A stretch of 42,730 nt of DNA from positions 1 to 42,730 of the IMG/VR virus record IMGVR_UViG_3300044529_000016, one strand, 5' to 3'. The position numbers were made by a program, and so were the translations under genes. The stretch is from a virus. The notes below the pieces were generated by a model. It saw only the letters and a program-made list of their open reading frames with translations. It was not told where the DNA came from and did not search any database. Shown one piece after another: positions 7,227 through 12,388 of the stretch (its first letter is position 1; each line of letters starts with the position of its first letter).

Positions 7227-8068
7227 CCCGGTTCACTTCCATCATCGAATCGGCTAACGCTCTCGCGGACCTCCTGGAAGCCACGGCCAAGCGCGGCCTG
7301 AAGCGGCCCCGCCATCAGAAGACGCTGAAGCAGGTACGCGCGAAACTGGCGAAGGTCTTTCGCTCCTACTTCGGTCGTCAGCGTGAAGCGTTCCTGCGCG
7401 AGGTGAAACCGAAAATCCACGTTGTGCTGATGAGCCACCCGCCACAACTGCGAGAGGCCAAGTCTTCAGGTGGACGGCGATTCGCGGATGCGCTGATACC
7501 CTCCAGCCTTAGCCCGTTGAAATTTCCGATGAATGGCACAGAGGAAAGCGAGTTCAACACGGCCATCGGGGAGGCGGTCGCAGGTGCCGCCGCCACACTA
7601 GCGAAGGAGCTCAAGTCCGGAGAGACGATCAGCGACAGCGTTACGACCAAATGGCTGCGGGAGAACTCGCTCACGAAACTGACCGGGGAACTCTCGGACA
7701 CCAGCACGCAACGCCTGCGCGATGCCGTGGCGGATGCCTGGGACGCGGGCGGGAGCTTCGATCAAATCACCAAGGCCATCACGGACACCTTCGAGGATTT
7801 CTCCACCACGCGGGCAGGACTGATCGCGCAGACAGAAAGCGCGGACGCCTACAACGAAGGCCGGGACGCTATCGCCCGCGGCGCGGGATTGGATGAGAAG
7901 GCTTGGGAAACAGAGAGCGGCGACCCGTGCCCCATCTGCATCGAGAACGAAGCGGCCGGCTGGCTGGACATTGACGAAGACTTCCCGAGCGGCGACGATC
8001 AGCCGACAGCGCATCCGAACTGCGAATGTGTTCTAAATTTCAGGAAATCATCGGAGGAAGATGAATGA
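7223..8068 (+). CDS. Phage head morphogenesis protein, MuF / SPP1 gp7 family (281 aa)
   Basis: Minor head protein, usually packaged or bound at the portal. The C-terminal half holds the family signature: a helical region with ISDSVTTKWLRENSL and FEDFSTTRAGLIAQTE, then the metal-binding-type segment CPICIENEAAG and HPNCECVLNF at the end. Length and position right after the portal fit. The N-terminal 120 residues are helical and basic. It starts in an ATGA overlap with the preceding small gene and ends in one with the muralytic-like gene. Confidence 0.87.
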   Translation: MTRFTSIIESANALADLLEATAKRGLKRPRHQKTLKQVRAKLAKVFRSYFGRQREAFLREVKPKIHVVLMSHPPQLREAKSSGGRRFADALIPSSLSPLKFPMNGTEESEFNTAIGEAVAGAAATLAKELKSGETISDSVTTKWLRENSLTKLTGELSDTSTQRLRDAVADAWDAGGSFDQITKAITDTFEDFSTTRAGLIAQTESADAYNEGRDAIARGAGLDEKAWETESGDPCPICIENEAAGWLDIDEDFPSGDDQPTAHPNCECVLNFRKSSEEDE

Positions 8069-8463
8069 AACCCACGCACCCGATAGAACTGCTGGCCTGT
8101 GCCATCGCCACCCAGGAAGGATGGTTTCAGCCTGATGCTATTCCAGCGAAGCGCAACAACCCCGGCGACCTCCGCTTTGCTCATCAGATGGGCGCAACGG
8201 TTCCGGCTGGTGCACCTGAATCACCGCCGCCAATCGCGCAGTTTGAGAACAAGGCCCTTGGCACCACGGCGTTGTTCCGGCAGTTGTGGCTACAAGTGGC
8301 GCAAGGGCAGACGGTGCGGCAGATTATCGCACAGTGGGCGCCACCGACAGAAAATAACACCAGCGCGTATCTTCAGGACGTGCTGAACTGGACTGGGCTG
8401 CCAGCGGATGTTCCGGTGCTGACGCTGTTGCCTCCGCTGGTGGATTTGGCGGTGAGTTCGTGA
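8065..8463 (+). CDS. Muralytic-like protein with NNPGDLR motif (132 aa)
   Basis: The pattern is AIATQEGW ... RNNPGDLRFA ... IAQFENKALGTTALFRQL ... TVRQIIAQWAPPTENNTSAYLQDVLNWTG, here broken into its parts. It is seen in small phage structural or peptidoglycan-degrading proteins. The early glutamate (QEGW) is a candidate catalytic acid of a lysozyme-like fold. No signal peptide or cell-wall-binding repeat is present, and no other endolysin was found in the window, so this could be the endolysin or a virion-associated muralytic enzyme. The enzymatic role is inferred from motif memory, not shown. Confidence 0.65.
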   Translation: MKPTHPIELLACAIATQEGWFQPDAIPAKRNNPGDLRFAHQMGATVPAGAPESPPPIAQFENKALGTTALFRQLWLQVAQGQTVRQIIAQWAPPTENNTSAYLQDVLNWTGLPADVPVLTLLPPLVDLAVSS

Positions 8464-8654
8464 GCCAGTTCAAAATCAAACGGCGGCGCAACGATTTAGA
8501 GAAATTGCTAAAACTGCACGAGTGCGGGAAGGCTACGCCCGGAGTAACGCATGTCAAGGTTGCTCACGATGAGTGGTGTCCGATGCTCCACGGCGCAAGC
8601 GAGTGTACATGCAATCCCGATGTGACCTTCTATCCGCGTGGCGACCTGAATTAA
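8460..8654 (+). CDS. Small cysteine-containing hypothetical protein (64 aa)
   Basis: The GTG start overlaps the previous stop as GTGA. The segment HDEWCPMLHG..ECTCNPD resembles a short conserved motif in small phage proteins of unknown role, with three cysteines and histidines that could hold a metal ion. The N-terminus is basic (KIKRRRNDLEKLLKLHECGK). Its stop overlaps that of the convergent minus-strand gene (shared TTAA). Confidence 0.6.
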   Translation: MSQFKIKRRRNDLEKLLKLHECGKATPGVTHVKVAHDEWCPMLHGASECTCNPDVTFYPRGDLN

Positions 8655-9052
8655 ACTCCTAGCGCCTCTTTGAACGCCGCGAGAACCTGACCACGCGTTG
8701 TGTCCAGGGCTGGCCGGAGATACGGTTGCGCCACCATGCCCGCCCAACTCTCTGAGTACGGATACGGCCCCGCGCCAGCCGATGCAGCCCCGCGGCGGCC
8801 AGTGCCGAACTCCACATAGGCTGCGTACGGCGCGGGGTAGACCACGTACCCCTGAACCGTTTTGCCGGTCCACTCGACCGATGTATCCGCGGTATCGTGG
8901 AGTTCGCCGGTGTCCACTGGCACAAGTACCTGACTTTCCTCGTAGACGATATCCGCCGCCGCCTGCGCTCCGGCCAGCAGTTTCGGGACGAGCAGCGCTT
9001 CGAGGCGTGAGAAATCTCCGGCCTTGAACGTAGACTGCGCGCGAAAGTTCAT
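8651..9052 (-). CDS. HK97 gp10-like tail completion protein, on the opposite strand (133 aa)
   Basis: The pattern ... AAADIVYEESQVLVPVDTGEL ... VVYPAPYAAYVEFGTG ... PYLRPALD is the signature of the HK97-gp10 head-tail connector / tail completion family (here broken into parts; PVDTGEL and YVEFGTG are the core). The family member normally sits between the head-closure and tail-terminator genes on the same strand as the rest. Here it is inverted and displaced between the muralytic-like gene and small genes. A -10-like TAAGAT ends 6 nt before its ATG and there is no SD, so it probably has its own leaderless transcript. Confidence 0.85.
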   Translation of the reverse strand: MNFRAQSTFKAGDFSRLEALLVPKLLAGAQAAADIVYEESQVLVPVDTGELHDTADTSVEWTGKTVQGYVVYPAPYAAYVEFGTGRRGAASAGAGPYPYSESWAGMVAQPYLRPALDTTRGQVLAAFKEALGV

Positions 9053-9058
9053 GTGCCC

Positions 9059-9064
9059 ATCTTA
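9059..9064 (-). promoter_or_regulatory. -10 element of the gp10-like gene
   Basis: Reading the minus strand, TAAGAT is followed by 6 nt and the ATG at 9052. There is no SD. The -35 region is weak. It faces the plus-strand TATAAT at 9076, so the two promoters are divergent and overlapping. Confidence 0.4.
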
Positions 9065-9075
9065 CCGCTTGCTGG

Positions 9076-9081
9076 TATAAT
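9076..9081 (+). promoter_or_regulatory. Extended -10 promoter of the proline-rich ORF
   Basis: TGG-TATAAT, a perfect -10 with an extended TGn motif, ends 7 nt before the ATG at 9089. There is no SD and no clear -35. A leaderless transcript is predicted. Confidence 0.6.
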
Positions 9082-9088
9082 CCAGCAC

Positions 9089-9208
9089 ATGAGACAGCGC
9101 GTCGATATGGACCCGGACCCCGGCGATCCGAATAACCCGCCGCAGACACCGCCTCAAGTTCCGCCACAACCGCCGCCGCAGGTGCCGCCTGGTGGTGATG
9201 GAGACTAA
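9089..9208 (+). CDS. Proline-rich small protein (39 aa)
   Basis: It encodes MRQRVDMDPDPGDPNNPP followed by repeated PPQ/PPQVPP units and an acidic GGDGD end. No family was recognised; such proline-rich peptides are extended and may be linkers or binding tails. The start is supported by the TATAAT placed 7 nt upstream. The stop lies inside the start region of the next gene (ATG at 9198), so the two are translationally coupled. Confidence 0.5.
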   Translation: MRQRVDMDPDPGDPNNPPQTPPQVPPQPPPQVPPGGDGD

Positions 9209-9464
9209 ATTGCCCCTCGGAGCCGTGGAGGTGGACTGGGTGAAGACTATTGCCGTGGCTGGCGCAGCAGCGGCGGGCGTTGAAAAGGTGCTGAAGGTCT
9301 ATCGCATCTGGCGCGCGGCGAACCATGTCCAGACGGCGGCAATGGGACTCACCGTCAAAAACGGTGAGTACAATCAACTCCTAAAGACGCTTGGCCGCAT
9401 TGAGAAACGGTTGGACGCGCACAGTCAGCGACTGGAAACAATCGAGGGCCGACTGGCAACTTGA
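9198..9464 (+). CDS. Small hypothetical protein with C-terminal coiled coil (88 aa)
   Basis: A moderately hydrophobic N-terminal part (VKTIAVAGAAAAGVEKVL) is followed by a heptad-like coiled coil (LKTLGRIEKRLDAHSQRLETIEGRL). The ATG at 9198 is used as start; GTG codons at 9192 and 9195 are alternatives. It overlaps the proline-rich gene by 11 nt. About 110 bp of its 3' end is also covered by the opposite-strand membrane protein gene. The layout (weak hydrophobic segment plus coiled coil) resembles some small lysis or virion accessory proteins, but no family is clear. Confidence 0.55.
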   Translation: METKLPLGAVEVDWVKTIAVAGAAAAGVEKVLKVYRIWRAANHVQTAAMGLTVKNGEYNQLLKTLGRIEKRLDAHSQRLETIEGRLAT

Positions 9465-10050
9465 GCATCGGCCATCCGATCAGCAGTGCAAGTCTTACCC
9501 AATGCACCCACGTTACGGCCAACCACGCCGGCCACGTCTCAGGGACGGGCCGCACTGATGGCAGCATCCACGTGGTGAGCCACACGGCAAGCCAGAGCAG
9601 GTACCTTCCCTCCGCGCGCTTCAGCACTCCACGGAAATCCACCGATATGTAGAAAGCACACGCCAGCGAAACGAAAGCCCAGCACAGTACGCGCTGGTAG
9701 CACGCAACCTGCACCACCTGACCGACCGCATCCCCGTGGGGCCAAGCCCAAAATGCGATAGCGAAGGCCGCGGCGATGGGCGCCAGCGCGATACTGACTC
9801 TCATGGGAATGTGGTAGCCCACCGCGCAACGAAAGAACGATTCCAAGCTGGCGACGATTTGCGCGGGCATCAGGATCAGCACGCACGGCAGCCAGACGCG
9901 CCACTCCCAGGAAGGCCCCGCAGACCACCAGAGCATCGGCAGGCCAGCGGCAAGCGAGATGGACAGGCCGAACAGCCTCCGATGCCACGTGAGCAGCACC
10001 ACGAGGATTTGAACGGCAAAGAGCAGATGCGTGATAGACTCGGGCTTCAT
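9355..10050 (-). CDS. Multi-pass membrane protein on the minus strand (231 aa)
   Basis: Several strongly hydrophobic stretches are visible (near LLFAVQILVVLLTW, VWLPCVLILMPAQIVA, IALAPIAAAFAIAFWAW, VLCWAFVSLACAFYI, YLLWLAVWLTTWML, LALLIGWPML), so about six transmembrane helices are expected. No family was recognised. A TATAAT lies on the minus strand 11 nt before the ATG. The last 35-40 residues are encoded antisense to the plus-strand gene at 9198-9464 and look non-natural, so the true end of useful sequence may be near 9465. Possible roles are superinfection exclusion or holin-like function; neither is shown. Confidence 0.6.
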   Translation of the reverse strand: MKPESITHLLFAVQILVVLLTWHRRLFGLSISLAAGLPMLWWSAGPSWEWRVWLPCVLILMPAQIVASLESFFRCAVGYHIPMRVSIALAPIAAAFAIAFWAWPHGDAVGQVVQVACYQRVLCWAFVSLACAFYISVDFRGVLKRAEGRYLLWLAVWLTTWMLPSVRPVPETWPAWLAVTWVHWVRLALLIGWPMLKLPVGPRLFPVADCARPTVSQCGQASLGVDCTHRF

Positions 10051-10061
10051 AGTTTTGGCTC

Positions 10062-10067
10062 ATTATA
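10062..10067 (-). promoter_or_regulatory. -10 element (TATAAT) of the membrane protein gene
   Basis: ATTATA on the plus strand is TATAAT on the minus strand. It ends 11 nt before the ATG at 10050, so the leader would be about 4 nt. No -35 was recognised. It is divergent from the promoter at 10103-10131. Confidence 0.45.
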
Positions 10068-10102
10068 TGCCCTCTGAACCGCCAATCGCGCTGATTTGGC
10101 TA

Positions 10103-10131
10103 TTGTTCCGCAAAAGGAACTCTGGTACTAT
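10103..10131 (+). promoter_or_regulatory. Promoter of the 10139 gene, leaderless type
   Basis: TTGTTC (10103-10108), a 17-bp spacer and TACTAT (10126-10131), with TGG as an extended -10. Seven nt separate the -10 from the ATG at 10139. No SD is present. Confidence 0.6.
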
Positions 10132-10138
10132 CCGTACC

Positions 10139-10531
10139 ATGAATATCCCAATCTTGCCGAATCACTGGCGGAATTTTCCTTTGAACGGGTTCGCGGCGGA
10201 CGGAATCACGCCCGCAGCGATAACCGGAATCCTCAAGGTCGATGACTATACCAGCGCGTACGTCGCAGTAGGCTCCGGCCTCGGGGCCATCGTGCCCAAG
10301 GTCGTGCCGGCGGCGGGCGCGAGCGTGGTGGTGACTGTGACTATGGACGCAAACGATGCAGCCAGCGGCACGCCGTTGCCGGAAGTCTCTCAGACGTTTG
10401 AGATCTTTGGACCGCCGTTGCCGGGTCAGGTGGCATTTTCGGCGGCCTTCGGCGCGTTCGCCGATCAGACGCCGATTGACACACTGCACGGAACCCCCAC
10501 CGATCCGGGTAGCGCGTCGGTAACGTTCTGA
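10139..10531 (+). CDS. Beta-rich hypothetical protein, Ig-like (130 aa)
   Basis: Sequence features suggest a beta sandwich: ITGILKVDDYTSAYVAVG, AAGASVVVTVTMDAND and QTFEIFG, with small residues dominating. Folds of this kind are common in phage decoration or fibre proteins with Ig-like domains. No specific family was recognised. The ATG at 10139 is chosen because the promoter -10 ends 7 nt before it; in-frame sequence continues upstream but lies across the promoter. It is followed by a strong hairpin. Confidence 0.6.
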   Translation: MNIPILPNHWRNFPLNGFAADGITPAAITGILKVDDYTSAYVAVGSGLGAIVPKVVPAAGASVVVTVTMDANDAASGTPLPEVSQTFEIFGPPLPGQVAFSAAFGAFADQTPIDTLHGTPTDPGSASVTF

Positions 10532-10546
10532 GGTAGAATCACTCAC

Positions 10547-10572
10547 GGGCTGGCGTCGGTGCACGCCAGCCC
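10547..10572 (+). terminator. Strong hairpin after the 10139 gene
   Basis: A perfect 10-bp stem GGGCTGGCGT / ACGCCAGCCC encloses a 6-nt loop. No T-tract follows, so it may slow or protect transcript ends without acting as a classic terminator. A TAGAAT (10534-10539) ends 7 nt before the stem. Confidence 0.55.
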
Positions 10573-10587
10573 TGTCCAAAGTTAGTA

Positions 10588-10617
10588 TTGTAATTCCCTC
10601 CAAATCATGCGCACAAT
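10588..10617 (+). promoter_or_regulatory. Possible promoter with ATCATGCGCAC motif
   Basis: TTGTAA (10588-10593), an 18-bp spacer and CACAAT (10612-10617), ending 6 nt before the ATG at 10624. The 15-base word at 10604-10618 (ATCATGCGCACAATA) recurs with one change at 28604-28618 in another promoter, which suggests a shared operator. Confidence 0.4.
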
Positions 10618-10623
10618 ACAAGC

Positions 10624-10707
10624 ATGAAGATCAATGTTAACTTCGTGGCGCTTTTGATCGTGGCGGGCGTGGTGTATGCCATTCTGCATGGTCTGGGGCG
10701 CGTGTAA
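10624..10707 (+). CDS. Single-pass membrane peptide ending GLGRV (27 aa)
   Basis: The peptide MKINVNFVALLIVAGVV continues YAILHGLGRV: one hydrophobic helix of about 17 residues with a short basic end. The stop overlaps the next start as TAATG. The last five residues match the end of the 40-aa membrane peptide at 10952. Function is unknown; size and layout recall small lysis or regulatory membrane peptides. Confidence 0.5.
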   Translation: MKINVNFVALLIVAGVVYAILHGLGRV

Positions 10708-10955
10708 TGGAACGCTCTGAAGATGAGCCGATATTTCCGCCTACGGTCAAAGAACTTGAAAGCGCATTGTGGGTCGCATCTTATGCGGATACGGTCGTGC
10801 GTTCTTTTATAGAAACCGGGCACCCAGAACCGGATGCGTTTATTTCGTTGTGTTCTTCGTTGGAGGGATTAAGGGGCCACGTGATAGGCGGAATAGATTT
10901 TCACGAAAGGGCCGAAGATCTTCATGGTTTATTGCTAAAGGATCAACCGAAATGA
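10707..10955 (+). CDS. Small hypothetical protein (82 aa)
   Basis: An acidic, helical protein (VKELESALWVASYADTVVRSF; FHERAEDLHGLLLKD). No family was recognised. It overlaps the preceding peptide by TAATG and the following one by ATGA, so it is made from the same message as two small membrane peptides. Confidence 0.58.
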   Translation: MERSEDEPIFPPTVKELESALWVASYADTVVRSFIETGHPEPDAFISLCSSLEGLRGHVIGGIDFHERAEDLHGLLLKDQPK

Positions 10956-11074
10956 CCCGCTCTCGCGTCTATCGCTTCGTGGCGCTGTCCTGGCTGGTTC
11001 CGTGCCCACCGTTTCAGGCTGTGGCGTTCGCTGCTCTCACGATTTGGATGGTACGTGGATTGGGGCGCGTATGA
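10952..11074 (+). CDS. Small membrane peptide ending GLGRV (40 aa)
   Basis: It starts MTRSRVYRFVALSWLVP and has a hydrophobic centre (FQAVAFAALTIWMV) before RGLGRV. The positive N-terminus with one membrane-spanning stretch suggests an inner-membrane peptide. It starts and ends with ATGA overlaps. The GLGRV ending and underlying bases (TGGGGCGCGT) are shared with the 27-aa peptide, as if the two genes exchanged or duplicated their 3' ends. Confidence 0.5.
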   Translation: MTRSRVYRFVALSWLVPCPPFQAVAFAALTIWMVRGLGRV

Positions 11075-11493
11075 CCTCGGCGAAAGTGCTCCATCCGCTT
11101 GACGCGGGGTTGGTGGAAGTTGGCGCGGCTTCGTCCGGGCTTCCGTTCCCTCCGAATGGTTGGGAGATTATCCAGGAATGGGGTCTTGGTTACGCACTGC
11201 GACACTCCAATGGTCTGCGGGTGTTGATCGACTGCTCCCAGAAGTCTGACGAGTCTTGGTGGGTTCACGTGTCGTTCTCGCGCAAGGCGTGGACGCCATC
11301 GCACGAAGACGCCTGCATAGTGAAGCGCGACTTTTTGGGAGACCGATACGCCTACGCCGTCCACCCGCCGCGTGAGAATTACGTCAACATTCACAATCAC
11401 TGTCTGCACCTGTGGGCCGTGTGCGATCAGGCGAATGGCGCGGTACTCCCCGAGTTCAGCGATGTGCTAGAGGGAATCGGGCGGTCGATATGA
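11071..11493 (+). CDS. DUF7694-like phage protein (140 aa)
   Basis: The C-terminal two thirds follow a pattern seen in many phage proteins of unknown role (recalled as DUF7694): WWVHVSFSRKAWTPSHED, VKRDFLGDR, then YVNIHNHCLHLWAVCD. The HxHCLHLW end is characteristic. The N-terminal 55 residues are less conserved. The ATG at 11071 overlaps the preceding stop as ATGA. Function is not known. Confidence 0.65.
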   Translation: MTSAKVLHPLDAGLVEVGAASSGLPFPPNGWEIIQEWGLGYALRHSNGLRVLIDCSQKSDESWWVHVSFSRKAWTPSHEDACIVKRDFLGDRYAYAVHPPRENYVNIHNHCLHLWAVCDQANGAVLPEFSDVLEGIGRSI

Positions 11494-11501
11494 CCCGCTG
11501 G

Positions 11502-11675
11502 CTACTTCACAGGCGCGCCGAACACAGCCCATCCTAGAATCCCGATCAGCACGAACTCTAGCAGGCTTCCACCCCACGACCGAAACGGAAACGGCTGACC
11601 TGGCGTGTAGCCTGACCAAATTCCAAACACCAGCGCGACGATGTACAACACCCAAAACAGGATTGCTAAAGTCAT
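11502..11675 (-). CDS. Small two-helix membrane protein, minus strand (57 aa)
   Basis: Two hydrophobic segments (MTLAILFWVLYIVALVFGIW and LEFVLIGILGWAVFG) flank a short polar turn. This size and topology resemble class II holins, but the loop is neutral and the role is unproven. The start at 11675 has a good SD (GGAGG, 5 nt upstream on the minus strand). An ATG at 11693 is possible but would lie upstream of that site. TAGAAT on the minus strand at 11692-11697 is a plausible -10. Confidence 0.6.
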   Translation of the reverse strand: MTLAILFWVLYIVALVFGIWSGYTPGQPFPFRSWGGSLLEFVLIGILGWAVFGAPVK

Positions 11676-11706
11676 TTGATCCTCCGCGCCCATTCTACGC
11701 TATAAT
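11676..11706 (+). promoter_or_regulatory. Promoter of the 11714 gene, leaderless type
   Basis: TTGATC (11676-11681), a 19-bp spacer and TATAAT (11701-11706), ending 7 nt before the ATG at 11714. No SD. The geometry is identical to the portal promoter. It overlaps the minus-strand promoter and SD of the membrane protein gene (TAGAAT at 11692-11697 reversed), so use of the two may exclude each other. Confidence 0.6.
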
Positions 11707-11713
11707 CCGGGCC

Positions 11714-12007
11714 ATGCAGGTTTACACGCTTCCAGACATCACGCCTAACGGGGTTGTCAACCTCGGCACAGCGGCCACGAGCGCAAGCGCACCGACCAAA
11801 GCGGTATGGATCAACATGACGGCCAGCGGCTCCAGTATCCGGCACGGAGACGCCAACGTAGGCGCGGCTCGCGGGCAGGTGCTCACTACCGGAGTCCCGT
11901 TCTTGACGCACCCGCGCTGCGACAATCCGCAGGTGCCCTACGATCTGAGCAAGATCAGCCTGTACGGGTCAGGCTCGGACAAGGTGTCAATCACCTACGC
12001 CTTCTGA
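11714..12007 (+). CDS. Small beta-rich hypothetical protein (97 aa)
   Basis: The sequence (MQVYTLPDITPNGVVNLGT ... VWINMTASGSSIRHGD ... ISLYGSGSDKVSITYAF, split here) resembles small virion or decoration proteins with a compact beta fold: an interior of alternating hydrophobic residues, glycine turns and no charged helices. No family is certain. The ATG is chosen from the TATAAT 7 nt upstream. It converges with the minus-strand zinc-finger gene; their 3' ends overlap by 13 bp. Confidence 0.6.
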   Translation: MQVYTLPDITPNGVVNLGTAATSASAPTKAVWINMTASGSSIRHGDANVGAARGQVLTTGVPFLTHPRCDNPQVPYDLSKISLYGSGSDKVSITYAF

Positions 12008-12321
12008 TCGGTCTTCGCTTCGGGCTCGACAGCCGGCCCCGGTAGCGACTCGATGCAGGCGGCGACCTCGGCACCCATGAAGGGCCGCCCTCCCCACTGC
12101 GCGAAGTAGGAGGAGGCGTGCTGGCGCATCGCGTTTATCCCTCGCAGGATTCCTCTCCGTTCCATTCTCCAGTCGTTCCCCGCGTCGTAATCCCGCTTGT
12201 ATTGCGAGCGGCATTCCTTGCACCACGGGTTTGCGTCTGAGTCTCCACCGGCCTTCGGATTGATGCCGCACTTCGTACACATTTTCGTTTTGACTTCGGT
12301 CTGCGTTTGGGCTGTTGCCAT
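11995..12321 (-). CDS. Zinc-finger protein, minus strand (108 aa)
   Basis: CTKCGINP ... NPWCKECRSQYKRDY is a four-cysteine zinc ribbon / HNH-like knuckle common in small phage proteins, followed by a helical segment (GILRGINAMRQHASSYFAQ) and an acidic tail. It may bind nucleic acid. A TAACAT -10-like element ends 6 nt before its ATG and no SD is close, so it fits the leaderless group. It is transcribed away from the protease gene across a 67-bp divergent region. Confidence 0.72.
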   Translation of the reverse strand: MATAQTQTEVKTKMCTKCGINPKAGGDSDANPWCKECRSQYKRDYDAGNDWRMERRGILRGINAMRQHASSYFAQWGGRPFMGAEVAACIESLPGPAVEPEAKTDQKA

Positions 12322-12327
12322 AGCGTA

Positions 12328-12382
12328 ATGTTAAAACATTTTTCCTCCAAATGTTTGCTATAGGACTGAAACCGCTTATATT
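12328..12382. promoter_or_regulatory. Divergent promoter region between zinc-finger and protease genes
   Basis: On the minus strand TAACAT (12328-12333) ends 6 nt before the ATG at 12321. On the plus strand TATATT (12377-12382) ends 6 nt before the GTG at 12389. Between them AACATTT and AAATGTT form a 7-bp inverted repeat, a possible operator or hairpin. Confidence 0.45.
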
Positions 12383-12388
12383 CCAATC

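Noticed and set aside
10547-10572. Classic rho-independent terminator
   Set aside because: The stem is perfect but no T-tract follows, so it was listed only as a terminator-like hairpin with moderate confidence.
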